A DNA stretch of 58,266 nucleotides from Oscillospiraceae bacterium (GCA_015064295.1 SVSM01000007.1:1-58266), one strand, 5' to 3'. Positions 10,303 through 21,410 are shown, counted from the first letter of the stretch. Notes: generated by a model not told the origin, from the sequence alone. Numbers and translations are program-made.

Positions 10303-10999
10303 TTTTTGCCAACCTCTTTTCCAGCTTCTTGACCAGGTAATTGAGCGCCATGACCATCACAAGGTAGACCAGCGCGATCGAAAGATAGGGGAAATACACG
10401 TCGGCCGTTCTGGTAATGACCTTCTCGGCGAAGCGGGTGATGTCCATGACACCGAGGAAGCCGATGACGGAGGTCTCCTTGAGAATGGAGATGAACTCGT
10501 TACCGATGGCCGGCAGAATGTTTTTCAGGGCCTGGGGCATGATGATGGTCATCATGGTGGTGGATTGGGAGAGGCCGAGAGAGCGTCCCGCCTCGGTCTG
10601 ACCCACGTCAACGGCCAGGATGCCGGCGCGGATGATCTCGGCCACGTAGGCACCGGAGTTGATGCCGAAGGTCAGGGTACCGATCAGTACGGCGGCGTCG
10701 GAGGAGACAAAGATGACGTTATAAAAAATCAGAAGCTGGACCACGACGGGGGTACCCCGGATCACGGTGGTATACAGCTCGCAAACAGCGTTCAGGAATT
10801 TCAGAATAATATTGGGCCGAGTCGACTGCTTGCAGGACACCTTGATCACGGCAACGATCATGCCGATCACGACGCCCATCAGCGTAGCGAATAAGGCTAC
10901 CTTGAGGGTATTGCCCAGACCCTCAAGCAGCATTTTATAGCGGTCCTCCGCAATGAAGGTCTTAATAAAGCTTTTTTTAACGGTATCAAAAAAATCCAT
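10289..10999 (-). CDS. Amino-acid ABC transporter permease
   Basis: His/Glu/Gln/Arg-type permease: [56 protein letters not shown]. Confidence 0.95.
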   Translation of the reverse strand: MDFFDTVKKSFIKTFIAEDRYKMLLEGLGNTLKVALFATLMGVVIGMIVAVIKVSCKQSTRPNIILKFLNAVCELYTTVIRGTPVVVQLLIFYNVIFVSSDAAVLIGTLTFGINSGAYVAEIIRAGILAVDVGQTEAGRSLGLSQSTTMMTIIMPQALKNILPAIGNEFISILKETSVIGFLGVMDITRFAEKVITRTADVYFPYLSIALVYLVMVMALNYLVKKLEKRLAKSDRS

Positions 11000-11024
11000 T
11001 TACATCTCCCGAAAATGACACGAT

Positions 11025-11050
11025 CACGGGCACGGCTGGCCGTGCCCGTG
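11025..11050 (-). terminator. Intercistronic hairpin between SBP and permease (attenuator or mRNA stabiliser; no U-tract)
   Basis: CACGGGCACGGCTGGCCGTGCCCGTG. Confidence 0.6.
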
Positions 11051-11071
11051 AAGGAATTTTCTATTCGTTGA

Positions 11072-11920
11072 TCAGTCTGCGGTGACCTCGGTGGAGTACT
11101 TCACGATGAACTGGTCGATCTTGCCCTCGGCAATCAGCTTGTTGAGGACCTTGTTGATGACCTCAAGAAGCTCCTTGTTGCCCTTGGCGACGCAGAGACC
11201 GTAGGACTCATCGGTGAGAGAGCCGTCGGGGTAGACCAGCTCGAAGCACTTGTAAGCGCCGTCGCTGTTCTGAACGATAAGCTCGGCGGGGAGCTTGTCG
11301 GTGACAACGGCGTCCAGCTTGTTGTCCTTGAGGTTAACAGCGGCCAGGTTGGGGTTGGCGTAGGTAGAAACGGTAGCGCCGCTTCCCTCGAAGTCACCCT
11401 TTACGTGGTTACCGTCATCGTCGGTGGTACCGTTGATGGCGTCGGTGATGATGAAGTCGGAGGAGGTGCCCAGCTGCACGCCGATCTTCTTGCCGGCCAG
11501 GTCGGCGTAGGAGGCGATGGCAGAATCGGCCTTGACGACGATGTACTGCTTGCTGGTGGTGTAGGAAATGGAGAAGTCAACCTGCTCCTTACGCTCGTCG
11601 GTGATGGTGATACCGGCGGCGCCGATAGCGGCCTTGCCGGACTCGATGGCGCCCAGGATGGTGTTGAAGGCAACGTCCTTCACCTCAAGCTCAACGCCGA
11701 TCTCCTTGGCGATCTCCTCGCAGATGGCGATGTCAACGCCGACGACCTTGTTGTTGGAAATGAACTCGAAGGGAGCAAAGCCGGCCTCGGTGTACACGAC
11801 GAGCTTGCCGGCTTTTTTGATACCATCCAGGGTCTGGTCGTTCTTGCCTGAGCAACCGGTGAAGGCGAAGAGGGCCGTCACCATCAGCAGGGCAAGGATA
11901 AGAGAAAATGTCTTTTTCAT
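11072..11920 (-). CDS. Amino-acid ABC transporter substrate-binding lipoprotein
   Basis: Lipobox FTGCSG; KLVVYTEAGFAPFEFISNNKVVGVDIAICEEIAKEIG family-3 SBP signature. Confidence 0.94.
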   Translation of the reverse strand: MKKTFSLILALLMVTALFAFTGCSGKNDQTLDGIKKAGKLVVYTEAGFAPFEFISNNKVVGVDIAICEEIAKEIGVELEVKDVAFNTILGAIESGKAAIGAAGITITDERKEQVDFSISYTTSKQYIVVKADSAIASYADLAGKKIGVQLGTSSDFIITDAINGTTDDDGNHVKGDFEGSGATVSTYANPNLAAVNLKDNKLDAVVTDKLPAELIVQNSDGAYKCFELVYPDGSLTDESYGLCVAKGNKELLEVINKVLNKLIAEGKIDQFIVKYSTEVTAD

Positions 11921-11950
11921 GATAAAACTCCTTTGTGGTTGTTTGGGATA

Positions 11951-11984
11951 TGCATATTATACACGCCTTTTTCCAAAAAATCAA
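11951..11984 (-). promoter_or_regulatory. Amino-acid ABC transporter promoter with ARG-box-like sequence
   Basis: Reverse-strand -35 TTGATT 11979-11984, 17-bp spacer, -10 TATAAT 11956-11961; TGCATATTATACA 11951-11963. Confidence 0.55.
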
Positions 11985-12226
11985 GGGGTTTTTGAATATT
12001 TTTTCATAAATTGTGTATTTTTGTCATCCTGCCCACAGATGGGAGGAAATCGTGGCCGTTTTCGTAAAAATAGCATAAAGAAGGGCGGTAAACGGCTTGG
12101 CCGAAGCCCGATCGGAGAGGAAAACGGAAAGAAAAGCAGGAAGGGGAAATGAATATATGCATAATATATACATGAATAGCCGCCGCATTTACGTGCCGGG
12201 ATCCGCCGTCCCTCCCTCGCTTTGGA

Positions 12227-12255
12227 TTGACAAAAGGGCCGCGCCGTGGTATACT
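12227..12255 (+). promoter_or_regulatory. Promoter, rnhA
   Basis: TTGACA-17-TATACT. Confidence 0.75.
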
Positions 12256-12284
12256 GAAGTATCTTATATAAGGAGGCGTTTGCC

Positions 12285-12731
12285 TTGAAGCACGTAGAGA
12301 TCTACACCGACGGCGCCTGCAGCGGGAATCCCGGTCCCGGGGGCTACGGCGCGATTTTGGTTTTCAAGGGCTGGGAGAAGGAGCTTTCGGGAGGGCATCC
12401 CGAGACCACCAATAACAGAATGGAGCTGCTCGGCGCCATCTCGGCGCTGGAGCTGCTGAAGGAGCCCTGCAGCGTCCTTCTGACTTCCGACTCCAAATAT
12501 CTGGTGGACGGTATCAATCTTGGCTGGGCCAAGTCGTGGAAGAAGAACAACTGGACCAAGCCTGATAAAAAGCCGGCCCTCAACGCCGACCTGTGGGGGC
12601 GACTGCTGGAGCTGCTGGAGGTGCACGACGTGACCTTCGTATGGGTGAAGGGACACGCGGGGCATCCCTATAACGAGCGCTGCGACCGCTTGGCGGTGGA
12701 GGCCATTGAAAAACTGAAAAGCGAAGCATAA
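12285..12731 (+). CDS. rnhA: Ribonuclease HI
   Basis: [58 protein letters not shown] start is TTG/ATG region at 12285. Confidence 0.95.
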   Translation: MKHVEIYTDGACSGNPGPGGYGAILVFKGWEKELSGGHPETTNNRMELLGAISALELLKEPCSVLLTSDSKYLVDGINLGWAKSWKKNNWTKPDKKPALNADLWGRLLELLEVHDVTFVWVKGHAGHPYNERCDRLAVEAIEKLKSEA

Positions 12732-12766
12732 AAAAACCGCCGCTTCCGAGGAAGCGGCGGGTTTTT
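12731..12766. terminator. Bidirectional terminator
   Basis: AAAAAACCGCCGCTTCCGAGGAAGCGGCGGGTTTTT. Confidence 0.88.
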
Positions 12767-12791
12767 ATTGTTGTAAGGAAAGCTTGACCCG

Positions 12792-13193
12792 TCAAACGTA
12801 ATAAGGATTGGGCTTAAACAGCAGAATAATGGTGTCAATGAACCAACCGATGCCAAATATACCGCCGGTCAAGAGGTAGAGAATACCGGTTCCGACTCGA
12901 CCCTCGTAGAACTTATGCGCCCCAAAGAATCCGAGCAACAGACAAAGCAGGAAAGCAACCCACTTATTCTTCGGCCGGCCGAACCGACCTCCCATGACGT
13001 TCATGTTGGTATTGGTGTTGGTGTTCGCGTTATTGATGACGATGTTGGGCTGTGCGCTTGCCGAGTGAAATTCTTCTACTTGACGGCCGCAGGCAGTACA
13101 GAGGACGGCGTCGGCGGGAATGGTCGCGCCACAGTGCTTACAAAACTTGGTATTCGCGGTCGTTGCGTTTGTTTGTTGAGCTTGTTCGTTCAT
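12792..13193 (-). CDS. Zinc-ribbon plus TM2 domain protein
   Basis: [23 protein letters not shown] zinc ribbon; [50 protein letters not shown]2. Confidence 0.88.
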   Translation of the reverse strand: MNEQAQQTNATTANTKFCKHCGATIPADAVLCTACGRQVEEFHSASAQPNIVINNANTNTNTNMNVMGGRFGRPKNKWVAFLLCLLLGFFGAHKFYEGRVGTGILYLLTGGIFGIGWFIDTIILLFKPNPYYV

Positions 13194-13309
13194 GATGAAC
13201 CTCCAAAGCGGATGTATTTTGCACCATTATAACACAAATGTATTCAAATGTCAACATATGTATTCATAATTCACCAATAAATCTTCTACAATATGATAGA
13301 GGTGATCAT

Positions 13310-13546
13310 ATGTCTGAGATTTATTTAAGTTCCCGCGTGGTTGGCGAAGCCATATACGCCTGTCGCAAAAGCAAAAACGTTTCCCAAGAGGTTCTCAGCG
13401 GCCTGGCGGACATCGGCAGAACGCATTTGAGCGCCATCGAGCGCGGTGAGCGCAAACCGACGCTGGAAACGCTGTATCGCATCAGCGTGGCGCTGGATAT
13501 GAAAATGAGCGATATTGTGAGAGAGATTGAAAAACGATTGCCGTGA
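13310..13546 (+). CDS. XRE-family HTH regulator
   Basis: VVGEAIYACRKSKNVSQEVLSGLADIGRTHLSAIERGERKPTLETLYRISVALD HTH_3 pattern; internal ATG 13310. Confidence 0.85.
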   Translation: MSEIYLSSRVVGEAIYACRKSKNVSQEVLSGLADIGRTHLSAIERGERKPTLETLYRISVALDMKMSDIVREIEKRLP

Positions 13547-13594
13547 CAGTTGAAATTTGTCGTCCTTCTCTTTGTAACAATTCGGTGAACAATG

Positions 13595-13623
13595 TTGACT
13601 TTATGCGGTGGATGGGGTATACT
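13595..13623 (+). promoter_or_regulatory. Promoter, acyl-CoA synthetase
   Basis: TTGACT-17-TATACT. Confidence 0.7.
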
Positions 13624-13663
13624 AATAAGTAAGCAACGCTAACTTTATCCAAAGGAGTCCCCC

Positions 13664-15361
13664 ATGAAACACAATCCCCGCCTCGTCTACGACGTTCCCG
13701 CCATCACCACCTTCCGCGAGCTGATGGATCACGCCCGCGCCCGTTACGCCGACCAAATCGCCTTTCTTTACCGCGACGGCGAGGAGATCCGCGAGGTGAC
13801 CTACGAAAGGGCCTACCGCGAGATGGTGGCCTTTGCCACCTATTTGCGGAGTCGGGTTCCGGCGGGAAGCAAGGTAGCGGTCACCGGCAAAAACAGCTAC
13901 CACTGGGTACTGACCTATCTGGCTGTCATCTGCGGCGTTGGCATTATCGTTCCGATAGATAAGGACCTCCGCGCCGACGAGATCGCCGATCTCATGGCCG
14001 ATTCCGAGGCGGTGGCGCTGGTCTATTCCGACGAGCAGAGCGAAAAGGTGGCCGACGCAACGGGGAACTATCTCGCCCTGAGCATGAACGATATGGAACG
14101 CTATCTTGCCGAGGGGCAGGCGCTCCTTGACGGCGGCGATACCTCCTACGCCACCCACCACGTGGACCCCCACGCCCTGGGCATCCTGCTCTATACCTCC
14201 GGCACCACCGGCGTGGCCAAGGGCGTCATGCTTTCCCAGTACAATATTTGCTTTGACATCACCCACATCCTCTGCCGTGTCCACGTCGGGCCGGAGGACC
14301 GCGCCCTTTCGGTAGCTCCTCTCCATCATACCTACGAGATGACGGCGGGGTGCCTCTGTATGCTGTACAGCGGAGCCTCCATTGCTTATAATAGCTCCCT
14401 TCGGAGGCTGCAGGCCGAGATGAAGCTCTTCCGCCCCACCCTGATGGCGGTGGTGCCGCTGATCCTTGAGACCTTCCGTAACGCCGTCGTCAAGAAATAC
14501 AGCCAGCTCAAGGGCGGCAAGACGGTGCTGGCTCTCCAGCGAGCCGCCGCCGACGCCACGAGCAGCCGCGCGGCAAGAAAAAAGATCTTCAGCGTCGTCA
14601 ACGAGACCTTCGGGGGCAGAATGCGCCTGTTGGTCTGCGGCGCGGCGCTTTTGCCGCCCGAGGTCTTCCGTGACTTTGAGCGCTTCGGGATCCAGGTGAT
14701 GATCGGCTACGGCCTGACCGAAACGGCGCCGGTCTGCCTGATGCATAACGATTTCTATAACGCCCCCGACGACATCGGCTATCCCATGTCGGGTGTGCAG
14801 GTGCGGCTGGACGACATAAACGAGGAGGGCGTGGGCGAGCTGGTGGTCAAGGGCCCCAACGTCATGCTGGGATATTATAAGAATCCCGAGGAGACCGCCC
14901 GCGTCATGGAGGACGGCTGGTTCCATACCGGCGACCTGGCTCGTATGACCCCCCGGGGCACCTATCAGATCGCAGGCCGTGCCAAGAGCATGATCGTCAC
15001 CCCCGGCGGCAAGAAGGTCTTTCCGGAGGAGCTGGAGCTCCACCTCGGCAAGAGCCCTTACGTCAAGGAGTGCATGGTCTACGAAGGTGGCAAGGAAGGA
15101 GATCGGAGGATCACCGCTGCCATCTTCCCCGACGAGGAGACGGTGTCCGCCAAGCTGGCGAAGGAGGGCTGCGAGCCGGGAAGCGACGCCTACCGAGCCG
15201 CCGAGAGAGCTCTCTTGGAGGAGCTGGTCAAGGGTGTCAACGCCAAGTTCCCTCAGTACAAGCGGATGCGACACACAGTCGTCCGCCACCGCGAGTTTGA
15301 AAAGACCACTACCCGCAAGATCAAGCGAAACGCCCCCGACAATCTGAGCGAAGAGGAGTAA
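13664..15361 (+). CDS. AMP-dependent acyl-CoA synthetase/ligase
   Basis: LLYTSGTTGVAKGVMLS, GYGLTETAPVC, DGWFHTGDLARM ANL-superfamily motifs. Confidence 0.92.
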   Translation: MKHNPRLVYDVPAITTFRELMDHARARYADQIAFLYRDGEEIREVTYERAYREMVAFATYLRSRVPAGSKVAVTGKNSYHWVLTYLAVICGVGIIVPIDKDLRADEIADLMADSEAVALVYSDEQSEKVADATGNYLALSMNDMERYLAEGQALLDGGDTSYATHHVDPHALGILLYTSGTTGVAKGVMLSQYNICFDITHILCRVHVGPEDRALSVAPLHHTYEMTAGCLCMLYSGASIAYNSSLRRLQAEMKLFRPTLMAVVPLILETFRNAVVKKYSQLKGGKTVLALQRAAADATSSRAARKKIFSVVNETFGGRMRLLVCGAALLPPEVFRDFERFGIQVMIGYGLTETAPVCLMHNDFYNAPDDIGYPMSGVQVRLDDINEEGVGELVVKGPNVMLGYYKNPEETARVMEDGWFHTGDLARMTPRGTYQIAGRAKSMIVTPGGKKVFPEELELHLGKSPYVKECMVYEGGKEGDRRITAAIFPDEETVSAKLAKEGCEPGSDAYRAAERALLEELVKGVNAKFPQYKRMRHTVVRHREFEKTTTRKIKRNAPDNLSEEE

Positions 15362-15369
15362 AATCATCC

Positions 15370-15945
15370 ATGAGACGTCCCAACGAAGCCAATCGCGAAA
15401 AATTCATAACCGCAGCCGTACGTGAGCTGGAGGAGCACGGCGTATCGGATTTTTCCATCCGACGGGTAGCCCGCCGCTGTGAGCTGTCCTGTGCTGCGCC
15501 CTATAAACACTTTGAGAGCCGCGAGGCCTTGATGCTGGAGGTCATTCGTCACATCAACAAAAAATGGCTGGGCATTTTGGAGAGCACCGTGACCGGCTAT
15601 CGGGAGAGGCCCTTGCGCGAGCAGATCGTGGCGGTCTGTATGGCGTATCTGACCTTTCTCTGTACCTATCCCGAGTACCAGACCATCATCTTTATGAACG
15701 ACCGCGTCTTCCCCTCCGAGATGCTGGCAGAGAAGGGCAAGCTGAGCCAGGCCTCCGAGGATCTGATCGCCCACTACTGTGCGTCGGTAGGGATGTCGGA
15801 GGCCAACCGCCGCCGCAAGACCTTCATCGTCCGATCGCTGCTCTACGGCGCCGCCATCATGATCAATTCCGGCGCCATGGCCTTCGATTCCGAAAGCATG
15901 AGCCTGGTCCGTGAAAGCATCGAGCGGGAATTTGATTTGGCATAA
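15370..15945 (+). CDS. TetR/AcrR-family regulator
   Basis: N-terminal HTH: NREKFITAAVRELEEHGVSDFSIRRVARRCELSCAAPYKHFESREALM. Confidence 0.88.
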   Translation: MRRPNEANREKFITAAVRELEEHGVSDFSIRRVARRCELSCAAPYKHFESREALMLEVIRHINKKWLGILESTVTGYRERPLREQIVAVCMAYLTFLCTYPEYQTIIFMNDRVFPSEMLAEKGKLSQASEDLIAHYCASVGMSEANRRRKTFIVRSLLYGAAIMINSGAMAFDSESMSLVRESIEREFDLA

Positions 15946-15953
15946 TCCAACAG

Positions 15954-15996
15954 AAACGCCCCCGAAACGGCAAGAGCCGCTTCGGGGGCGTTTTTG
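15954..15996 (+). terminator. Rho-independent terminator after TetR gene
   Basis: AACGCCCCCGAAACGGCAAGAGCCGCTTCGGGGGCGTTTTT. Confidence 0.9.
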
Positions 15997-16066
15997 CTTT
16001 TTGCGTCCCCATCATGAAAGCTTGGCGCCCCGCATACATTGTTAGAAAACGAAACGGGAGTCGATC

Positions 16067-16948
16067 ATGTATACCTACGATACCTTAACGGAGGATCTTG
16101 CCGCTTTGGCAGATCGCTATTCCTTCCTTACCGTCTCCTCCATCGGGAAAAGCCTCGTGGGGCGGACTCTGCCCCTGGTCACGGTAGGTAAGGGCAAAAA
16201 AGGCGTTCTCTACGTGGGAACCCACCACGGCATGGAGTGGATCACCACCGTACTGCTCGTGAAATACCTAAAGGAGTATTGCACTGCTATCGAGGAGAAA
16301 CGGCGCTTCTTCGGCGTGTCGGCCGAATATCTGTTTCATCACCGTACCGTTTCCGTCGTTCCTATGCTGAATCCCGACGGCGTCGAGCTTCAATGTAAGG
16401 GCCGGGACCCCGAGAACCCCTTGACCGACCGCCTTGCCGCCATGAGCGGCGGGGATTTTTCCCGTTGGCAGGCCAACGGCCGCGGCGTGGATCTCAACCA
16501 TAATTATAACGCCGGCTTTGCCGATTATAAGGCCAAGGAGCCGTCCCTCGGCATCTTTGGGGGCGGCCCCACCCGCTTTTCGGGCGCTCATCCCGAATCG
16601 GAGCCCGAGACCGCCGCCCTGTGCGCCTTTATCCGGGCCGCCGACGTGGGCCTGCTCCTGGCCCTCCATACCCAAGGCGGCGAGATCTACGCCGATTATA
16701 ACGGCTATCTGCCCAAGGGTGCCTCGGTCATCGCCCGCCGTATGTCGGCCATGAGCGGTTATCCCGTCGCCACCCCCGAGCCGGCCGCCTGCTTCGGAGG
16801 GCTGAAGGACTGGTTCATCCTGGAATATGACCGCCCCGGCTTTACCATCGAGTGTGGCAAGGGTGTCAATCCCCTCCCCGAAAGCGATGCCCCCATCCTC
16901 TACGAGACACTCCGCGGCATTCTGCTGACGGCACCGACGTTTATTTAG
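16067..16948 (+). CDS. M14-family zinc carboxypeptidase
   Basis: THHGMEW, MLNPDGVELQ, GVDLNHNYNAGF, HTQGGEIYADYNG, FTIECGKG motifs. Confidence 0.88.
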   Translation: MYTYDTLTEDLAALADRYSFLTVSSIGKSLVGRTLPLVTVGKGKKGVLYVGTHHGMEWITTVLLVKYLKEYCTAIEEKRRFFGVSAEYLFHHRTVSVVPMLNPDGVELQCKGRDPENPLTDRLAAMSGGDFSRWQANGRGVDLNHNYNAGFADYKAKEPSLGIFGGGPTRFSGAHPESEPETAALCAFIRAADVGLLLALHTQGGEIYADYNGYLPKGASVIARRMSAMSGYPVATPEPAACFGGLKDWFILEYDRPGFTIECGKGVNPLPESDAPILYETLRGILLTAPTFI

Positions 16949-17257
16949 GGGCGGTGTGTGGAGGGGAACTTCTTGAAAGAAGTTCCCCCCACGCCCCCTT
17001 CAAGAACTTTTGACGGCGAAAAACTGCGTTTTTCGCAAGAAAAGGGGAAAAGGAATAAAAATAACAAGCCTTTCCCTTTTGATGAAGGAAAGACTTGTTG
17101 AAGATATCTTACCTATATCCTTCCGAAAACGCAGTTTTCGGCCGTCCAAAGTTTTTGAGGATTGTCAAGGAGCTTTTTCCAAAAAGCTCCTTGACCGGGG
17201 GCCGGGGCAGCGCCCCGCGTTGCTCCTTGGTAGCCGGGGCGTTGCCCCGTATTTCTC
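16949..17257. repeat. Composite palindromic repeat R3 (inverted pair, convergent genes)
   Basis: b 16963-16988, d 17016-17036, central hairpin 17063-17099, d' 17123-17141, b' GTCAAGGAGCTTTTTCCAAAAAGCTCCTTGAC 17164-17195, a' 17203-17217. Confidence 0.9.
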
Positions 17258-18448
17258 CTATCTGTCGCTGCCGTCGGCGATGCCGCTCAGGATATCGCTG
17301 TCGAAGTCCAGCATGGCGGAGAGGATATAGTTTGAGACGTACATTCCCTTGGGGGTAAAGTGCCAGCGGCGGCCGGACTTTTCCATAAAGCCGTGGGAGG
17401 CGTACAGATTCAGGTATTTGGCAAAGAGCTTCTCAAAGCTCACGCCGAAGAGAGAGGAGAAGGCATCGGTATCGACGCCCTCGGTAAGGCGCATGCGGAG
17501 CATAACGTATTCGCCCAGGCGCTCGGAGGGGTGAACCTCGTAGTCCTCGGAGAGGAGATCGCTGACACTGCCGGGGTATTCCATGGCGCGGACGTAATCC
17601 TCGGTGCTGCGGCGGAAGGCAAAGCGGCGGCCTCCGAAATAGGAATGAGCACCGGGGCCGAAGCCCAGATATTCCTCGCAGTTCCAATAGCGGAGGTTAT
17701 GAAGACACTGCTTACCGGGCTTGGCGAAATTGCTGATCTCGTACTGGGCGTAGCCGGCGTCGGCAAGGAGTCGGATGGCCTCGAAGTACATTTCGCTCTC
17801 GGTATCCTCGTCGGGGAGATTGAGGGAATCCTTGCGGTCGGCGAAGGGAGTCCCCTCCTCGATCTTGAGGCCGTAGACCGAGATATGCTCGGGCTCAAGC
17901 GCCACGACCTCCTGAAGGGTACGGCGGAAGGAATCAAGGGTCTGTCCGGGGATGCCGTACATGAGATCGACGCTGATATTATGGAAGCCGGCCTTGCGGG
18001 CGGCGCAGAAGCTATCGACGAAGTCATCGAAGGTATGGATGCGTCCCAGTGCGGCCAGCTCGTCGTCGTTGGCGCTTTGCAGGCCCATGCTGAGGCGGTT
18101 GACACCGGCCCTTCGGAGGCGCTTCAGCTCCGAGAGGGTGACGGTGGCGGGATTGGCCTCCACGGTGATCTCGGCGTCGTTTCGCAGATGGAAGACGTCC
18201 TCAATGCCCTCCAGGATCGCGATCAGGCGGTTCACCGGCAGGACGGTAGGGGTCCCGCCTCCGAAAAAGACGGTATCCACGTCATGGGCGGCCGCCGCAC
18301 GGGCGTAGTCCTCCATATGGAGAAGAAGGGCCTCGGTGTAACGGGAGGCCATGGAGGTATCGGTATCGGAGTGAAAATCGCAATAAGGGCATTTGCTTTG
18401 GCAAAAGGGGATATGAAGGTATAACCCCAGCGTTTTTTCCGTCATCAT
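17258..18448 (-). CDS. hemW: HemW/coproporphyrinogen III oxidase-like radical SAM protein
   Basis: GLYLHIPFCQSKCPYCDFHS radical-SAM cluster, VFFGGGTPTVL, NLRYWNCEEYLGFGPGAHSY; internal start near 18448 preferred. Confidence 0.9.
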   Translation of the reverse strand: MMTEKTLGLYLHIPFCQSKCPYCDFHSDTDTSMASRYTEALLLHMEDYARAAAAHDVDTVFFGGGTPTVLPVNRLIAILEGIEDVFHLRNDAEITVEANPATVTLSELKRLRRAGVNRLSMGLQSANDDELAALGRIHTFDDFVDSFCAARKAGFHNISVDLMYGIPGQTLDSFRRTLQEVVALEPEHISVYGLKIEEGTPFADRKDSLNLPDEDTESEMYFEAIRLLADAGYAQYEISNFAKPGKQCLHNLRYWNCEEYLGFGPGAHSYFGGRRFAFRRSTEDYVRAMEYPGSVSDLLSEDYEVHPSERLGEYVMLRMRLTEGVDTDAFSSLFGVSFEKLFAKYLNLYASHGFMEKSGRRWHFTPKGMYVSNYILSAMLDFDSDILSGIADGSDR

Positions 18449-18530
18449 GACATTCCTTTCGGTACGGTGCGGCCGGATGGCGCTGCCGTAATCTACCATA
18501 GTATTACTATTATAACACAGAAAAAATCGG

Positions 18531-19130
18531 GTGACAATAGGTTTGGCTAACAAAAAACACAACGCACGGGGAAAAATCAGGATTCCGTGGTATACCCTTC
18601 TTTTCTGGCTCCTCCCCGTGATATGGGAGCCGCGGGCCGCCTGGCTTCTCCCCGTGATCAGCGCGCTGCTCCATGAGATCGGGCACTACGCGGCCGCCTG
18701 CGCTCTTGGCGTGGGGGTGGAGAGGATCACGGTCTATCCCTTCGGAGCCGATATGCGGCTTTCGACGGGCCTGCGGTCCTACGGCACCGATCTTGCCGTA
18801 GCCGGGGCGGGGGCGGCGGTCAACCTGGCGCTGGCGGCGGCGGGATACGCCGTGGGAAGCGAAGGGGTGATGGCCTGTAATCTGCTTTTGGCGGGGGTGA
18901 ATCTTCTGCCGGTATCGGGGCTGGACGGCGGGGCTATCCTCCTGTCCCTTGCGGGGCTGCTGGGTGGGAGCGGGGAAAAGCTATTGAAGATCACCTCCTT
19001 CTTGTTTCTGTTTATCCTGTGGCTGATCGCCGTTTATATTTTCATGATGACGGACGGCGATCCCTCTCTTTTCGTTTTGGCCTGCGGCCTGTTCGTGTCG
19101 GTCTTTTTGAGAGGGCGGGGAAGGGACTAA
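18531..19130 (+). CDS. Site-2 protease-like (M50) membrane metalloprotease
   Basis: ALLHEIGHYAAACALGVGVERITVYPFGADM and NLLPVSGLDGGAIL, SpoIVFB-like; GTG start. Confidence 0.82.
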   Translation: MTIGLANKKHNARGKIRIPWYTLLFWLLPVIWEPRAAWLLPVISALLHEIGHYAAACALGVGVERITVYPFGADMRLSTGLRSYGTDLAVAGAGAAVNLALAAAGYAVGSEGVMACNLLLAGVNLLPVSGLDGGAILLSLAGLLGGSGEKLLKITSFLFLFILWLIAVYIFMMTDGDPSLFVLACGLFVSVFLRGRGRD

Positions 19131-19298
19131 CGGTTGGGAAGAGCGGTGGTGATCCTCCGCCTCACACCGCCGAACCTCGGCGAAACGGGAGGAAACGGGA
19201 GCATACGGGAGATTTTGGAGGCAATTTTCGGGAAAACCCCGAATAATCGCGGATAAAGGGAAATAATCCCGGTTTATTAAGAAAATTTTCGAAAACTA

Positions 19299-19327
19299 TT
19301 GCAATTTTGCTTATTGTCTGCTACAAT
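19299..19327 (+). promoter_or_regulatory. Promoter, pot operon
   Basis: TTGCAA-17-TACAAT. Confidence 0.6.
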
Positions 19328-19407
19328 GATACCCGTAGGATGGTGCATCCTGCCATATGTCAGCAAACGGTTTGAATAGCCGGTGAAAGGTGGTCGATAA
19401 GTGTAAA

Positions 19408-20541
19408 ATGGAAAACGGCGCAGAGAAGATCATTAAACTGGAACAAATCGTCAAATCCTTTGACGGCGAAATGATATTAAAGAGCGTGAATCTGGAGATC
19501 GGAGACAAGGAATTCGTGACGTTGCTTGGCCCGTCGGGTTGCGGAAAGACCACGACCCTGCGGATCATCGGCGGTTTTGAGACCCCCGACAGCGGAACCG
19601 TCTATTTTGACGGCAAGGCAGTCAACGACGTCCCTCCCTACAAGCGTCCCGTGAACACGGTGTTCCAGAAGTACGCTCTTTTCCCACATTTGAACGTATT
19701 TGAGAACATTGCCTTCGGTCCCAAGCTCCACGGTGAAAAGGGCCCGGAGCTGACGAAAAAGGTACTCGAAATGCTGGAGATCGTCAACCTGAAGGGCTTT
19801 GAAAAGCGCAGCATCAGCACCCTGTCGGGCGGTCAGCAGCAGCGTGTGGCCATCGCCCGCGCCCTCATCAATCAGCCCCGCGTGCTGCTTCTTGACGAGC
19901 CCCTGGGAGCGCTGGATCTGAAGCTCCGCAAGGATATGCAGATCGAGCTGAAGAATATCCAGCAGCGCATGGGCATCACCTTCGTCTACGTCACCCACGA
20001 TCAGGAGGAGGCCCTCTCCATGTCCGACGTGGTGGTGGTCATGGACAACGGTGAGATCCAGCAGATCGGCACCCCTCAGGACATCTATAACGAGCCGGTG
20101 AACGCCTTCGTGGCCGATTTCATCGGGGAGAGTAACATTCTGGACGGCCAAATGCTGGACGATTATTACGTGTCCTTCTCCGGCAAACGCTTCCGCTGTC
20201 TTGACGCCGGCTTTGAAAAGAACGAGCCGGTGGACATCGTGGTCCGTCCCGAGGACGTGGACGTGGTGTCGGTGGAGCGGGGTATGCTTACCGGCGTGGT
20301 GTCGTCGGTCACCTTCAAGGGCGTCCATTACGAGATCATCGTGGACATCGGCGGCTTCAAGTGGATGATCCAGACCACCGATTACGTGGAGAACGGCGCA
20401 GAGATCGGCCTGTATATCGAGCCCGACGCCATTCACGTTATGAAAAAATCGGAATTCTCCGGTATGTTTGGGGATTACTCCACCTTCTCCGAGGAGATGG
20501 AGCACCTCTCCGACGTAAACGAAACGGAGGAGGAAGCATGA
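19408..20541 (+). CDS. potA: Spermidine/putrescine ABC transporter ATP-binding protein
   Basis: [48 protein letters not shown] plus TOBE-like C terminus; first gene of pot cluster. Confidence 0.94.
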   Translation: MENGAEKIIKLEQIVKSFDGEMILKSVNLEIGDKEFVTLLGPSGCGKTTTLRIIGGFETPDSGTVYFDGKAVNDVPPYKRPVNTVFQKYALFPHLNVFENIAFGPKLHGEKGPELTKKVLEMLEIVNLKGFEKRSISTLSGGQQQRVAIARALINQPRVLLLDEPLGALDLKLRKDMQIELKNIQQRMGITFVYVTHDQEEALSMSDVVVVMDNGEIQQIGTPQDIYNEPVNAFVADFIGESNILDGQMLDDYYVSFSGKRFRCLDAGFEKNEPVDIVVRPEDVDVVSVERGMLTGVVSSVTFKGVHYEIIVDIGGFKWMIQTTDYVENGAEIGLYIEPDAIHVMKKSEFSGMFGDYSTFSEEMEHLSDVNETEEEA

Positions 20542-21410
20542 CCGGCGCAGGCGCTCGGCGTAAAGAGGTCAAGAAGACGGTCATCACCTCGTTGCTTAGC
20601 CGTTTTGCCGCCGCCCCTCACGTGGTGTGGTCGGTGCTCTTTATCGTCGTGCCGCTGATCTTCGTGGCCTATTACGCCTTTACCGACCGGAACTTTGCCT
20701 TCACGATGGAGAATTTCTCCGCCTTCTTTACTCCCAAGTATATGCAGATCCTCGGCCGATCGGTCAAGCTGGCGGTGATCGCCACGCTGGTCTGCCTTTT
20801 GATCGGCTATCCGGCGGCCTACTATATCGCCCGCGCCAATGCCAAACGGCAAAAGATCCTCATTATGCTCATCATGCTTCCCATGTGGATGAACTTCCTC
20901 ATCCGCACCTACGCCTGGATGGTCATTCTGCAGGATACCGGTATCTTCAACTCGGTCATCGGTGCCATCGGCCTCGGGCCGCTGAAGCTGATGTATACCG
21001 AGGGGGCTGTCGTGCTGGGCATGGTCTACGACTATTTGCCCTATATGATCATGCCGATCTATTCGGTCATGGTAAAGCTGGACCCCCGCCTGGTGGAGGC
21101 GGCCTACGATCTGGGCTGTAACCCCGCGCAGGTCGTCCGCAAGGTGGTCATTCCCCAGAGCATTCCCGGCGTGGTATCGGGGATCATGATGGTCTTCGTG
21201 CCTTCTATCTCCACCTTCTATATTTCCCAGAAACTGGGCGGTGGAAACTTCTATCTCATCGGCGACGCCATTGAGACCCAGGTCTATACCGCCAACAACC
21301 TCCATATGGCTGCCGCCATTTCCCTGGTGCTGATGGTGATCCTGCTGGCGGGTATGTTCGTCATGAACCGCTTCTCGGACGATAGTGCGGGAGGAGGGCT
21401 GATACCATGA
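20538..21410 (+). CDS. potB: Spermidine/putrescine ABC transporter permease
   Basis: PotB-like permease; ATG overlaps potA stop (ATGA). Confidence 0.93.
   Translation: MTGAGARRKEVKKTVITSLLSRFAAAPHVVWSVLFIVVPLIFVAYYAFTDRNFAFTMENFSAFFTPKYMQILGRSVKLAVIATLVCLLIGYPAAYYIARANAKRQKILIMLIMLPMWMNFLIRTYAWMVILQDTGIFNSVIGAIGLGPLKLMYTEGAVVLGMVYDYLPYMIMPIYSVMVKLDPRLVEAAYDLGCNPAQVVRKVVIPQSIPGVVSGIMMVFVPSISTFYISQKLGGGNFYLIGDAIETQVYTANNLHMAAAISLVLMVILLAGMFVMNRFSDDSAGGGLIP

Noticed and set aside
13622-15367. 581-aa minus-strand ORF
   Set aside because: Lies opposite the acyl-CoA synthetase, which has clear ANL motifs; product is compositionally odd.
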